Assembly: GCA_016789725.1 (NCBI GenBank)
Contig: JAEUQN010000043.1
Coordinates: forward strand, 1 to 41,063
Direction: 5' to 3'
DNA: 41,063 nt
DNA from: Blastocatellia bacterium
GTDB taxonomy: Bacteria > Acidobacteriota > Blastocatellia > RBC074
Part shown: piece by piece, positions 1 through 7,965 of the stretch
Numbering within the stretch: the first letter of the stretch is position 1
Layout of the letters: every line of letters starts with the position of its first letter
Notes under the pieces: generated by a model
Seen by the model: the letters and a program-made list of their open reading frames with translations, nothing else
What the model was told of the DNA's origin: nothing
Databases searched by the model: none
Position numbers and translations under genes: made by a program

Positions 1-1
1 G

Positions 2-550
2 CACAACAGCTTTATCATTGCGGTGGATCGCGTCGGCTTTATGTTGATTGACCAGCACGTCGCGCACGAACGGATTTTGTTCGAGCAGCATTGGCAAAAG
101 CTCAACGCCAAGCAGATCGAATCGCAGCGATTGCTATTGCCCGAAACGATTGACTTGACGCCTGCGCAAGCCGCCGCATTCGATCAACTCGCGCCAGAGT
201 TGGAAGCGAATGGCTTCGAGATCGGTCAGCTTTCCGGGCGCACGATTGCGGTCAAAGCGATCCCGGCGGCGATCCCGAAAGACGCGGCCAAAGCGTTGTT
301 AATTTCGCTGCTCGAAGCGATTGAGCAGGAACGACGCGGCTTGACGATGGATGAGATTCGCGCTGAAATTGCTGCCGGGTTAGCGTGTCGTGCCGCCATC
401 AAAATCAACATGATTCTGACGCCGGAAAAAATGACGTGGCTGATTGATGAATTGCTGAAGTGCAACAATCCCGCGACGTGTCCGCACGGCAGACCAATCA
501 TTTTGCGGATGACATCGCGCGAAGTTGAGAAAGCGTTTCAGCGGATTTGA
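2..550 (+). CDS. mutL: DNA mismatch repair protein MutL, C-terminal part (5' end outside window)
   Basis: This is the C-terminal dimerisation and endonuclease domain of MutL; the N-terminal GHKL ATPase lies upstream of the window. The frame is open from base 2, so no start is visible. Four motifs of nicking MutL proteins can be read: DQHVAHERILFE (canonical DQHA-x2-E-x4-E, with Val in place of Ala), an ACR motif (LACRAAIK), the zinc-site motif CPHGRP, and the terminal FQR (FxR). MutL of E. coli lacks these, so this protein should belong to the latent-endonuclease class that nicks the nascent strand after mismatch recognition by MutS. The gene ends with TGA and is followed by about 90 bases without a gene before the HNH gene. 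The identification is firm. Confidence 0.95.
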   Translation, partial: HNSFIIAVDRVGFMLIDQHVAHERILFEQHWQKLNAKQIESQRLLLPETIDLTPAQAAAFDQLAPELEANGFEIGQLSGRTIAVKAIPAAIPKDAAKALLISLLEAIEQERRGLTMDEIRAEIAAGLACRAAIKINMILTPEKMTWLIDELLKCNNPATCPHGRPIILRMTSREVEKAFQRI

Positions 551-640
551 GTGAATTGTTGAATAAGAAAGCAGCCATTGATTGCGAGAAGAGCAGGCAA
601 GGTTTTAGCCAGAGTTGGCAGTCTATGAGGTAAGGTAAAT

Positions 641-1360
641 ATGGCAAAAAGCAAACCAAAGAAAATAGGAATTTGCGCATATTGTGGCCAAACAAAACCA
701 TTAACGAGAGATCATGTCATCCCAGAATGTCTTTTTGAAAAACCATTGCCTTCTTTTATGGTGACAGTCTCCGCGTGTGAAGACTGCAATGGGGGAAAAG
801 CAAAACACGATGATTACCTGAGGGACATGCTGACAACAGATATAAGCACCGCGGGAAATAAAACAGCAAAAATTTTATTGGAAGGGAAGGTTCTCCGCTC
901 AGCTCAAACCAACCGCTCCCAAATTGCGAAAGCAGCAAAAAGATCAGCACGTCTTGAGGCCATACACACTAAAGCTGGAATTTACCTCGGACACGCCTAT
1001 TCAATTCCGCTCGAAGAGGATCGGGTCAACGGCATTTATACAACAATCGTTCGTGGGCTGTACTTTTACTTGATGAAAAAGCCTTTGCCTCAAGACTGTC
1101 AATTTGAAGTGCGTAAAATGACTTCAGACGCAGAAGAAGGCTGGGAACAGATAAAAAAGATTGGTTTCAATGGTCCATATAAACTTGGGCAAGATGTTTT
1201 TACTTGTATCTTTATGTACGCCGATGAGGAAAACGCTATTTCTCAATGGTGGATGTGGTTTTACGAAAGTATCTGTATTTATGTATCAACGTGTCCTTCA
1301 AATTGGGATGCTGAAACGTTGACTCCAAAGGCAATCGAATCGCCAAAAGAAAATATATGA
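641..1360 (+). CDS. HNH endonuclease-like protein
   Basis: The 239-residue protein has an N-terminal HNH-type zinc finger: C12-x2-C15, then DHVIP around residues 24-28 (D24, H25), then C46-x2-C49 followed by N50. This is the arrangement of treble-clef HNH nucleases found in restriction, phage and homing enzymes. The rest of the protein is not recognised; it is rich in Lys, Tyr and aromatic residues and has no obvious membrane segment. GAGG about 10 bases upstream of the ATG fits a ribosome-binding site. The stop overlaps the ATG of the next gene (ATGA). The reading frame is visibly richer in A/T than mutL and the downstream genes, which suggests acquisition by transfer. A defence role is possible but not shown. 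Confidence 0.8.
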   Translation: MAKSKPKKIGICAYCGQTKPLTRDHVIPECLFEKPLPSFMVTVSACEDCNGGKAKHDDYLRDMLTTDISTAGNKTAKILLEGKVLRSAQTNRSQIAKAAKRSARLEAIHTKAGIYLGHAYSIPLEEDRVNGIYTTIVRGLYFYLMKKPLPQDCQFEVRKMTSDAEEGWEQIKKIGFNGPYKLGQDVFTCIFMYADEENAISQWWMWFYESICIYVSTCPSNWDAETLTPKAIESPKENI

Positions 1361-1620
1361 CCTTTGAACTATCCAAAGAAGCAAAGCAAACCGCCCTCGA
1401 ATCACTGCAAAAATACTTTGCCGAGAATATGGACGAACCGCTCGGCAATCTGGCGGGCGGCGCGTTGCTCAACTTCATCCTCGAAGAAATTGGCCCCAGC
1501 CTTTACAACAAAGGCGTCGCTGATGCGCAGGAACGCATGCAGGCGCGCATCAGCGAATTGGATTATGAAGTTCAGGCGGACGAATTTCCTTATTGGCGCA
1601 AACCGAAAGGGCGCAGGTGA
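1357..1620 (+). CDS. DUF2164 family small protein
   Basis: This 87-residue protein matches the conserved small family DUF2164: an N-terminal LSKEAKQ helix, the segment MDEPLGNLAGGALLNFILEEIGP, then LYNKGVADAQ, followed by a charged tail. The family has no established function; it is small, soluble and widespread in bacteria. The ATG overlaps the stop of the HNH gene by four bases (ATGA), so translation is probably coupled. It is followed three bases later by the phosphatase gene. A second open frame over the same bases (starting 1364) has no family resemblance. Codon use returns to that of the surrounding GC-richer genes. Confidence 0.85.
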   Translation: MTFELSKEAKQTALESLQKYFAENMDEPLGNLAGGALLNFILEEIGPSLYNKGVADAQERMQARISELDYEVQADEFPYWRKPKGRR

Positions 1621-1623
1621 GTT

Positions 1624-2142
1624 ATGCATTTATACCTCCTCCGACACGGCGTAGCTTCTGATTTAAGTCTGGGCGTCAGGCATGATGCGGATCGTCCGTT
1701 GACGAAAGAAGGCTGGAAGAAAATGCGCGATGAGGCGCGTGGGATGCGCAAACTCGGCATCGAGTTCGATTTGATTTTCACCAGCCCGTATCTGCGCACG
1801 CGGCAAACGGCGATGGCGGTGGCGGAGGTTTATGAATTCGATGCCGACAGCATCATTTCGATTGAGAGCTTAGCGGCAGGGCGACCGTTTGCGCATCCGC
1901 CCTATCGCAACCCGGAAGTCTTCACTGATATTGGCGCGTACGATTTTCAACGGGCACTGATCGTGGGTCACATGCCGGATATGTCTGAGATGGCATCGTT
2001 GCTACTGACAGGAGAAATCAACACACACTTTGAATTCAAAAAAGGCTCACTGTGTTTGATTGAAGTGGATGGCTTGCCGCCGCGTCATCCGGGCGTGTTA
2101 CGATGGTTGCTGACGCCGAAACAACTGGTGGCGCTGGCGTGA
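1624..2142 (+). CDS. sixA: SixA-like histidine phosphatase
   Basis: The 172-residue protein is of the histidine phosphatase superfamily, closest in layout to phosphohistidine phosphatase SixA. The catalytic RHG lies at residues 7-9 (H8 is the expected phosphorylated residue). The segment SPYLRTRQT (about 54-62) supplies phosphate-binding arginines, and GHMPDM (115-120) supplies the second catalytic His116. SixA removes phosphate from phosphohistidine of His-phosphotransfer proteins or of PTS components. The superfamily is broad, so another small phosphoester substrate cannot be excluded. The gene begins three bases after the DUF2164 stop, so the two are almost certainly co-transcribed. Confidence 0.85.
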   Translation: MHLYLLRHGVASDLSLGVRHDADRPLTKEGWKKMRDEARGMRKLGIEFDLIFTSPYLRTRQTAMAVAEVYEFDADSIISIESLAAGRPFAHPPYRNPEVFTDIGAYDFQRALIVGHMPDMSEMASLLLTGEINTHFEFKKGSLCLIEVDGLPPRHPGVLRWLLTPKQLVALA

Positions 2143-2237
2143 TATATGAAAAATTCATTTTCCATTGGCTGCGCGCGGCGTACGTTTAAGATGACAAATA
2201 ACAAATCAAAAATGGAAACTGGAAAATGTAAGAAAAT

Positions 2238-3017
2238 GTGCGGCTGATTTTTCAGCAATCCTTGAATATGTTAGATGTTTTGCGGTCTTTCTATATTATT
2301 CCGCTGATTTATTTGTACACGATTGTGATGGCTTCGTTGTCGTTGGTGCTATCGTTACGCGACCCTGATGGCACGCGGCAACATTGGTGCGCGCGAATGT
2401 GGTGTCGGTTGATTGCAGGAACGGCAGGCGCGCGCGTGCGCGTGATCGGAAGGGAAAACGTGCCGCAGCAAGCGGCGGTCTTTGTTGCCAATCATTCGAG
2501 CTATTTGGACATCCCGGCGATCTGGGGCTACGTTCCGGTACAATTTCGCATCATGGCGAAGCGGTCATTATTTTATGTGCCGTTTATGGGTTGGTTTTTG
2601 TCGCGCGCGGGGCATATTCCGGTGGATCGGGAAAATTCGCGCGCCGCGTTAGCTAATATCAATCGCGCGGCAGACAAATTGCGCGCGGGCTGTTCATTGG
2701 TGGTCTTTCCTGAAGGACATCGTTCAGTAGACGGGGTTTTGCAGGACTTCAAAAACGGTGGCTTCAAGCTTGCGCAAAAGGCACATGTTCCGGTCGTACC
2801 CGTGACGATCATCGGTTCGCATCGGGTACTGAAAAAAGATTCTCTGGTCTTTCATGCAGGCGAGATCACGGTCATTATTGACCCGCCACTTTCAACGGCT
2901 GGATATACGAGCCGAACCTTGCCCGATTTAATGCAACAGACGCGTTCAATTATTGCCAGGCGTTTAGCCGACTCGGCTTTGTCGGCTGAGAAAACATACG
3001 AACTACAAAAAGTTTGA
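2238..3017 (+). CDS. plsC: 1-acyl-sn-glycerol-3-phosphate acyltransferase (PlsC family)
   Basis: The product transfers an acyl chain to lysophosphatidic acid at the inner membrane to make phosphatidic acid. A hydrophobic helix (about residues 17-40) anchors the N terminus. The catalytic NHSSYLD block (H86-x4-D91), the GHIPVDR block (125-131) and FPEGHRS (157-163) are the standard acyltransferase motifs. The frame can start at GTG 2238 or at ATG 2268 (MLDVLRSFY); neither has a strong ribosome-binding site, and the later start would remove ten residues without touching the anchor. The CPBP protease gene follows after three bases. The 95-base spacer upstream contains an imperfect inverted repeat built from ATTTTCCAT and ATGGAAA-like words. 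Confidence 0.88.
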   Translation: MRLIFQQSLNMLDVLRSFYIIPLIYLYTIVMASLSLVLSLRDPDGTRQHWCARMWCRLIAGTAGARVRVIGRENVPQQAAVFVANHSSYLDIPAIWGYVPVQFRIMAKRSLFYVPFMGWFLSRAGHIPVDRENSRAALANINRAADKLRAGCSLVVFPEGHRSVDGVLQDFKNGGFKLAQKAHVPVVPVTIIGSHRVLKKDSLVFHAGEITVIIDPPLSTAGYTSRTLPDLMQQTRSIIARRLADSALSAEKTYELQKV

Positions 3018-3020
3018 ATC

Positions 3021-3893
3021 ATGGATCACGAATCTCAAAATAACTCAGAAATCGCCGCTGTTACTTCACCCTTTACGACACCGCTTTCTGCCACGGAGAT
3101 TGCGGAGGTGTTGGTTCCTCGCCGCTGGAACGTTCCACAAGCCTTCTTGAATTGGGGGGCGAGCATTGGCTTTGCGTTATTGGTTCCACTGGTTTTGCTG
3201 CTGGTGTATGGCGGTATCGTTGATATGGGGATCTTCGCCAAATTGCGAAACGGAGAATTAACTGCGCCCATTATGATGTTGCAGTTGATCGGCACTTTTG
3301 GCGGGCAAATCCTCTCTCTTGTGTTGAGCTGGATGATCGTGACCGGGATGGGCAAGCGTTCTTTCATCGAGGCCTTAGGGTTATCCTGGCCTCAGAATTT
3401 CAAGCTTTGGCACGCTTTGGTGCTTGGGATTGGGATGTTTGGCTTGAGTGCTTTACTGATGAGTATTTTGCCGCATCACGAAACCGACATGGACAAATTC
3501 CTTAAATTTGGAATGCCCATCCGTCTCGTGTTGGCGCTGGTGGCAACGATTGGTGCGCCCATTCAGGAAGAAATCGTGTATCGAGGGGTTTTATACACTG
3601 CGCTGGAGAAATCCATCGGAGTGCGGGGCAGCCTCGTCCTGGTCTCACTATTATTTTGGGGCGTTCACGTTGCGCAATATTGGCAGAGCATTGCTACGCT
3701 GGTGGCAGTTTTGCTGCTCAGCTTTGCTTTGACGGCTTTGCGCGCCTGGAGCGGAAAGCTTCTTCCCTGTGTGGCAACGCATTTGTTTTTTAATGGGATT
3801 CAGGGTGTTCTCATTGTCGTTGCTCCAGAGAAGGCCACCACCTCAGACCCGATTGCACAACCCGCAATGCTGTTGCTGAATTGGCTTGGTTGA
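3021..3893 (+). CDS. CPBP family intramembrane metalloprotease (Abi/CAAX-like)
   Basis: The 290-residue multi-pass protein has the CPBP signature: EEIVYR (E183, E184, R188) in a predicted helix, FWGVH (H216), and HLFFN (H254, N258). In the family the paired glutamates and the histidines form a metalloprotease active site within the membrane; Rce1 prenyl-protein proteases and bacteriocin-immunity proteins are relatives. About six to eight hydrophobic helices run from residue 45 to the C terminus. The first 35 residues are polar and cytosolic-looking. It starts three bases after the acyltransferase stop and ends just before a strong hairpin terminator, so it is probably the last gene of the unit. 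The substrate is unknown. Confidence 0.85.
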   Translation: MDHESQNNSEIAAVTSPFTTPLSATEIAEVLVPRRWNVPQAFLNWGASIGFALLVPLVLLLVYGGIVDMGIFAKLRNGELTAPIMMLQLIGTFGGQILSLVLSWMIVTGMGKRSFIEALGLSWPQNFKLWHALVLGIGMFGLSALLMSILPHHETDMDKFLKFGMPIRLVLALVATIGAPIQEEIVYRGVLYTALEKSIGVRGSLVLVSLLFWGVHVAQYWQSIATLVAVLLLSFALTALRAWSGKLLPCVATHLFFNGIQGVLIVVAPEKATTSDPIAQPAMLLLNWLG

Positions 3894-3907
3894 TTTTGGA
3901 AGACAAT

Positions 3908-3951
3908 AAAAAAACGCACCAAATTCCTGAAAGGATTTGGTGCGTTTTTTT
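3908..3951. terminator. Strong, probably bidirectional, rho-independent terminator
   Basis: The stem CGCACCAAAT(T)CCT pairs with AGGATTTGGTGCG around a three-base GAA loop, with one bulged T. An A-run precedes it and T7 follows it, so it can stop transcription arriving from the CPBP gene on + and from the DUF4177 gene on -. Confidence 0.93.
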
Positions 3952-4047
3952 GAAAAGTCTTTGCTTTAGATGGGGGATGAGACTGACTAGAAACCTAATC
4001 TAGTTAGAGTCGTGAAATTCAATCGAACTCCTGACCAAGAAGGCAGT

Positions 4048-4299
4048 TTACTCTTGCTCAGGGGCAGGTTTTTTAAAGGTATACTTTACATAGCGACTGC
4101 TTGAAAGTAACTCCACACCTTTACTGGTTCGATGCTCGGTATAGCCATCTACATAAACACCCACCAACTCCCAACCTTCGCCTCCAATGGTATTCAGTCC
4201 CGCATCAACATTCGCATCAATAAAATCTTCGCCAGTTACTTTAGCCCCAATCTTTCGCACCTCACCCCAATCAACCGTCCGATATTGCCATTTTGTCAT
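4048..4299 (-). CDS. DUF4177 domain protein
   Basis: The 83-residue protein shows the DUF4177 pattern: an N-terminal WQYRTV strand, the core LNTIGGEGWELVGVYVDG (about residues 35-52), and a C-terminal strand RYVKYTFKK. Family members are short, soluble and of unknown function. An AAAGGA element lies a short distance upstream of the ATG on this strand and supports the start. The gene lies downstream of accD on the same strand, but nearly 300 bases separate them, so it probably has its own promoter. The shared terminator at 3908-3951 closes it. Confidence 0.75.
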   Translation of the reverse strand: MTKWQYRTVDWGEVRKIGAKVTGEDFIDANVDAGLNTIGGEGWELVGVYVDGYTEHRTSKGVELLSSSRYVKYTFKKPAPEQE

Positions 4300-4593
4300 A
4301 GAGTGTGTCCTTTATCCGTTTAGTAGTAATGAGAAACTCAAGCAATGCTATAGGTACCTAACCGCGAGGGGGAGTGCAGTTAAAGAAGATCGCAGCCTTT
4401 CCCGGTACCGATTCTGAGCCAAAGTCTAGTGTATTTTAAGTCACGCAACTCTGACCATTGTTGGGTCGAAGGTCTCAAAACCGCCTTGCTCAAAGTAGCT
4501 ATCTTATACACGGGTTTGTTCAAAGGCTCAAGAGCCGTACCCCAAGAATGCGATAAAAAAGAGCCGCCTTACGGTTAGCTTCCAAGGTGATTC
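4300..4593. other. Intergenic region between accD and the DUF4177 gene
   Basis: No convincing ORF, tRNA or known RNA was found in these 294 bases. A short palindrome, GGCTCAAGAGCC, lies near 4526-4537. At 4555-4582 an imperfect hairpin followed by T6 on the minus strand may weakly terminate accD. The rest probably holds the promoter of the DUF4177 gene, which I could not place. Confidence 0.4.
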
Positions 4594-5463
4594 TTAATTG
4601 GACGATCTGGGTTCCAGAAAAGCCAAAGCGTCCAACAAAAACGACCGCAACTCGCGCCGATCTACGACTGCATCCAACATTCCATGCTCCAGCAAGAACT
4701 CGGCCCGCTGGAATCCTTTCGGCAATTTTTCCCGAATGGTTTGTTCAATGACGCGCGCTCCGGCAAAGCCGATCAACGCGCCCGGTTCGGCAATATTCAA
4801 ATCACCGAGCATCGCAAAACTTGCCGTCACGCCGCCGGTTGTGGGATTCGTCAGCAGTGAAATGTAGGGTAGTTTCGCTTCGTGCAATAAGGCCAGCGCT
4901 GCCGAGATTTTGGCCATTTGCATTAAGGACAGAGCACCTTCCTGCATGCGCGCGCCGCCAGAGCAGGAAACGATAATCAGCGGCCAGCGTTTTTCCAGAC
5001 AATACTCAATTGCGCGCGTCAATTTCTCTCCTACTACGGACCCCATACTCCCACCCATAAACGCAAATTCCATTGCTGCAATGACCAGCGAGTGATCGCC
5101 TAATTTGCCTTCACCGACGACCACTGCATCCAGTAAGCCGGTTGCTTTCTGGGCTTTTTTGAGCCGTTCAGGATACGGCACGCTATCCACAAAGCCGAGC
5201 GGATCGGTCGGCGCTAAGTTACCAAAAAGTTCATTGTATGCGCCATCTTCAAACAACAGGGCCAGCCGTTCCTTCGCACTGAGCCGAAAGTGATGGTTAC
5301 ACTGCGGGCAGACCTGGAGATTCGCCTTCAAGTCTTTGCGATAAATAGTTGCTTTGCAATCGCCGTTTTCACATTGGACGAAGATTCCTTCAGTTTTGAC
5401 AGTGCGTTCTTCGACCGGAGTGACTTCCGCGATTTTTTCTTCTTTGCGTTTGAACCACGCCAT
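4594..5463 (-). CDS. accD: Acetyl-CoA carboxylase carboxyltransferase subunit beta
   Basis: AccD and AccA together form the carboxyltransferase that moves CO2 from biotin on BCCP to acetyl-CoA, making malonyl-CoA for fatty acid synthesis. The 289-residue length is normal. The N-terminal zinc ribbon is followed by YRKDLKANLQVCPQCNHHFR (about residues 41-60). The carboxyltransferase core includes GGSMGSVVGEK, SGGARMQEG and NPTTGGVTASFAMLGD, which bind acyl-CoA. The first zinc pair is C31-x4-C36 rather than the usual C-x2-C; the spacing from C36 to C52 is normal, so the first cysteine is displaced by two residues. The gene lies 71 bases downstream of the second dehydratase gene on the same strand. 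Confidence 0.96.
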   Translation of the reverse strand: MAWFKRKEEKIAEVTPVEERTVKTEGIFVQCENGDCKATIYRKDLKANLQVCPQCNHHFRLSAKERLALLFEDGAYNELFGNLAPTDPLGFVDSVPYPERLKKAQKATGLLDAVVVGEGKLGDHSLVIAAMEFAFMGGSMGSVVGEKLTRAIEYCLEKRWPLIIVSCSGGARMQEGALSLMQMAKISAALALLHEAKLPYISLLTNPTTGGVTASFAMLGDLNIAEPGALIGFAGARVIEQTIREKLPKGFQRAEFLLEHGMLDAVVDRRELRSFLLDALAFLEPRSSN

Positions 5464-5534
5464 AGATCGTTGCTTTCTGGTTAGTAGGTTGACCGCATTC
5501 GAGCGGTGAATTTTGCCATCAGCTTACTGTCAGG

Positions 5535-6494
5535 TCAAACGTTCGCCTTGAGATAATCGGCAAGCTTCGCTAAATCCACGTTGCCGCCTGACAATGTGAC
5601 CCCGACACGTTTGCCCGCAAAATCTGCTTTGCGATGGCGGATCGCGGCGGCGGCTGCTGCACCGGAAGGCTCGACCAACACTTTCATCCGTTCGAGAATG
5701 AAACGCATTGTTTCAATGAGTTCGTCGTCGCTGACCAGCAGAATGTCTTCGACCAGCTTTTGCACGATGGGAAATGTCAGCTTGCCCGGCGACGATTGTT
5801 GCAAACCGTCAGCAATCGTGCGCGGTACTGGAATCTCGACGCGCTCGCCTTTGTGAAATGATTGCCACGTATCATTGCCCGCTTCAGGTTCCACCCCGAA
5901 AATGCGTATCCCGGGACGTAAATGTTTGGCTGCCGTCGCACAACCAGCGAGCAGGCCACAGCCGCTACAACACACCAGCAGAACATCCAATTCCGGTACG
6001 TCTTCGAGCAATTCGAGTGCGGCTGTACCTTGTCCCGCCATAATCTTGTAGTCGTCGAAAGGGGGCACCAACGTCATCCCTCGTTCGCGGCAAATGCGTG
6101 TTCCCACCTCTTCGCGCGACTCCGCGTAACGGTCGTAAAAAATGACCTCCGCGCCATATCCACGTGTGGCAATGACTTTGACTTCAGGTGCATCTGACGG
6201 CATCACGATGATAGCAGGAATGTTGAAGAGCTTCGCCGAAAGCGCGACCGCCTGCGCATGATTACCGGATGAATAAGCCAACACGCCATTGCCTCGTTCA
6301 TCGTGGGTCAGGGAAGCAATTTTGTTATACGCGCCGCGAAATTTGAAAGCTCCGGCGCGTTGCAAGTTTTCGGCTTTGAAAAAGACCTCGCATCCAGCCT
6401 GTTCATTAAATTGCCGCGACGTCAGCACGGGCGTGCGATGAGCAACGCCGCGCAAGCGTTCGCGCGCTTGCAAAATATCATCGAAAGTCAGCAT
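5535..6494 (-). CDS. PLP-dependent threonine/serine dehydratase or serine racemase family enzyme
   Basis: The 319-residue fold-type II PLP enzyme resembles catabolic threonine ammonia-lyase, serine racemase and threo-3-hydroxyaspartate ammonia-lyase. The Schiff-base lysine is K51 in GAFKFRGAYNK, SSGNHAQ (75-81) binds the substrate carboxylate, and the C terminus has the SGGN motif that contacts the PLP ring nitrogen. The phosphate-binding loop reads CSGCG (176-180) instead of the common tetraglycine. There is no C-terminal ACT domain, so isoleucine feedback of the IlvA type is not expected. Its ATG overlaps the stop of the upstream paralogue by seven bases, so translation is probably coupled. 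The exact substrate cannot be assigned from sequence alone. Confidence 0.85.
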   Translation of the reverse strand: MLTFDDILQARERLRGVAHRTPVLTSRQFNEQAGCEVFFKAENLQRAGAFKFRGAYNKIASLTHDERGNGVLAYSSGNHAQAVALSAKLFNIPAIIVMPSDAPEVKVIATRGYGAEVIFYDRYAESREEVGTRICRERGMTLVPPFDDYKIMAGQGTAALELLEDVPELDVLLVCCSGCGLLAGCATAAKHLRPGIRIFGVEPEAGNDTWQSFHKGERVEIPVPRTIADGLQQSSPGKLTFPIVQKLVEDILLVSDDELIETMRFILERMKVLVEPSGAAAAAAIRHRKADFAGKRVGVTLSGGNVDLAKLADYLKANV

Positions 6495-7453
6495 AGGATT
6501 TGTCGGAGAGTTTCAGTATCAAGGTTGCCGCCGCTCATCACATTTACCACGGTCTGCCCGCGCAATTGTTCGCGGCGCTGAATCGTGGCCGCCGTGGCCG
6601 CTGCCCCCGCACCTTCTGCGAGATTGTGCGTGGTGCGCCAAAGCCGACGAATGGCGTCTTTGATTTCCTCGTCGCTGACGAGCACCACTTCGTCCACACC
6701 CGGCAAAATAATGTCGAGCAGAAGAGGCGAAGGGCAACGCGTGGCGACGCCATCGGCGAAAGTTTGGGCCTGTTCTGTTTCGACCGCCTTTCCCGCTTTC
6801 CACGAGAGGAAATAACTCGGCGCGCCTTCCGCTTGTACGCCGTAGATTTTGGTTTCTGGCGACAACGCACGAAAAGCTGTAATGACGCCGCACAACCCGC
6901 TGCCCATTCCAATGGGGACAAAGATGGCGTTCACTTGTTCGCCGCGTGCCTGCATGGTTTCAATAATTTCGAGCGCGTATGTGCCGACGCCATTGATCAG
7001 CAGCGGTTCGTTCGCGGAATGAATGTAGCGTAGATGGTCTTCGCGCGCGAGCCGTTCGACTTCAATCCGTGCCTCGTCAAAATCTTTGCCGTATTCGACG
7101 AGCCGCGCGCCAAGAGCTTTCATCGCGGCATTTTTTTCGGGATTGTTTCCAAATGGAACGACAATGGTGGCTGGGACATCGTGTAATTTCGCGGCCAGCG
7201 CGACCGACAAGCCATGATTGCCGCGTGTTGCTGTGATGACGCCGCGATGCGTTCGCTCAACAGCAAAGTGATGCATGAAATTCAACCCACCGCGTACCTT
7301 GAACGCGCCCGTCGGCAAATGATTTTCGTGCTTGATGAAAGCGCGAAGGCCTAGTTCTTCACTGAGCAATGGGTGTTCGTACAGAGGCGATGGCAGAAGC
7401 GAGCGATAAATAATTTCCTGCGCTGTGCGAATTTGATTCAGTGAAATTTCCAT
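6488..7453 (-). CDS. PLP-dependent threonine dehydratase-like enzyme (second paralogue)
   Basis: This fold-type II PLP enzyme has 321 residues from the chosen start. K52 in GAFKVRGG is the Schiff-base lysine, TRGNHG (76-81) is the carboxylate loop, IGMGSG (181-186) is the phosphate loop, and SGGNLD is near the end. The reading frame extends upstream to 7537, but the family normally begins near the MEISLNQIRTAQ segment, so ATG 7453 is preferred; this leaves about 98 bases for a promoter shared with the divergent STAS gene. It lacks an ACT domain. It is clearly diverged from the neighbour it overlaps, so the pair is not a recent duplication, and the two may have different hydroxyamino-acid substrates. 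Confidence 0.83.
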   Translation of the reverse strand: MEISLNQIRTAQEIIYRSLLPSPLYEHPLLSEELGLRAFIKHENHLPTGAFKVRGGLNFMHHFAVERTHRGVITATRGNHGLSVALAAKLHDVPATIVVPFGNNPEKNAAMKALGARLVEYGKDFDEARIEVERLAREDHLRYIHSANEPLLINGVGTYALEIIETMQARGEQVNAIFVPIGMGSGLCGVITAFRALSPETKIYGVQAEGAPSYFLSWKAGKAVETEQAQTFADGVATRCPSPLLLDIILPGVDEVVLVSDEEIKDAIRRLWRTTHNLAEGAGAAATAATIQRREQLRGQTVVNVMSGGNLDTETLRQILC

Positions 7454-7551
7454 AAGGCTTTGTGATCTTAGCACCAAGCCTGTAAAATGCCCACCGTTGC
7501 GCGCCGCAACCAACGTCCGCAATAAAATCTCCGACAAACTACTACTTAACT

Positions 7552-7959
7552 ATGATTACGATAGGCATTCACTATCTCGAAGACATCGCCTCAGTAGACG
7601 TGCGAGGCAAGTTCATCAAGGGACAAGGCGGCTTTCAATTGCAAATGCTGATTGACAAGGTCCTGACCGCTGGTACGAAACATATTCTGCTCAATCTGAC
7701 GAGCGTGCCGATGGTTGACAGTATGGGCATTGGTGAAATTGTCCGTGCTTTCACGAAGGTGCAGGAATCCGGCGGCACGCTCAAACTTGTGGGGCTGACA
7801 GATCGCGTTTATGGAGCCTTGCAGATCACGCGGTTATTGAGCCTGATTGAAAGCTTTAAGACCGAAGAAGAGGCCGTCGCCAGTTTTGGCGCTACCAACG
7901 GCAAGCCAAAAGCCAAGCCCCGCAGCCGGAAAAAGAAAGACCCGGAAATTGAGGAATAA
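7552..7959 (+). CDS. STAS domain protein (anti-sigma factor antagonist-like)
   Basis: Residues 1-105 form a STAS domain of the SpoIIAA/RsbV type. The motif VPMVDSMGIGE (about 52-62) contains the expected phosphoacceptor Ser57, which in relatives is phosphorylated by an anti-sigma kinase to release the partner. The last 25 residues are a basic tail (KPKAKPRSRKKK), an unusual addition that might bind nucleic acid or acidic lipid. No anti-sigma kinase or phosphatase gene is adjacent, so its partner must lie elsewhere. The gene is divergent from the dehydratase pair, and the DUF1080 gene follows after six bases. Confidence 0.85.
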   Translation: MITIGIHYLEDIASVDVRGKFIKGQGGFQLQMLIDKVLTAGTKHILLNLTSVPMVDSMGIGEIVRAFTKVQESGGTLKLVGLTDRVYGALQITRLLSLIESFKTEEEAVASFGATNGKPKAKPRSRKKKDPEIEE

Positions 7960-7965
7960 GCTGTC

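Noticed and set aside
4300..4593. Possible tRNA or small RNA
   Set aside because: No cloverleaf or T-loop consensus can be built; only short weak hairpins are present.
7454..7537. 28-residue N-terminal extension of the second dehydratase
   Set aside because: It does not resemble the family and would leave almost no room for promoters between the divergent genes.
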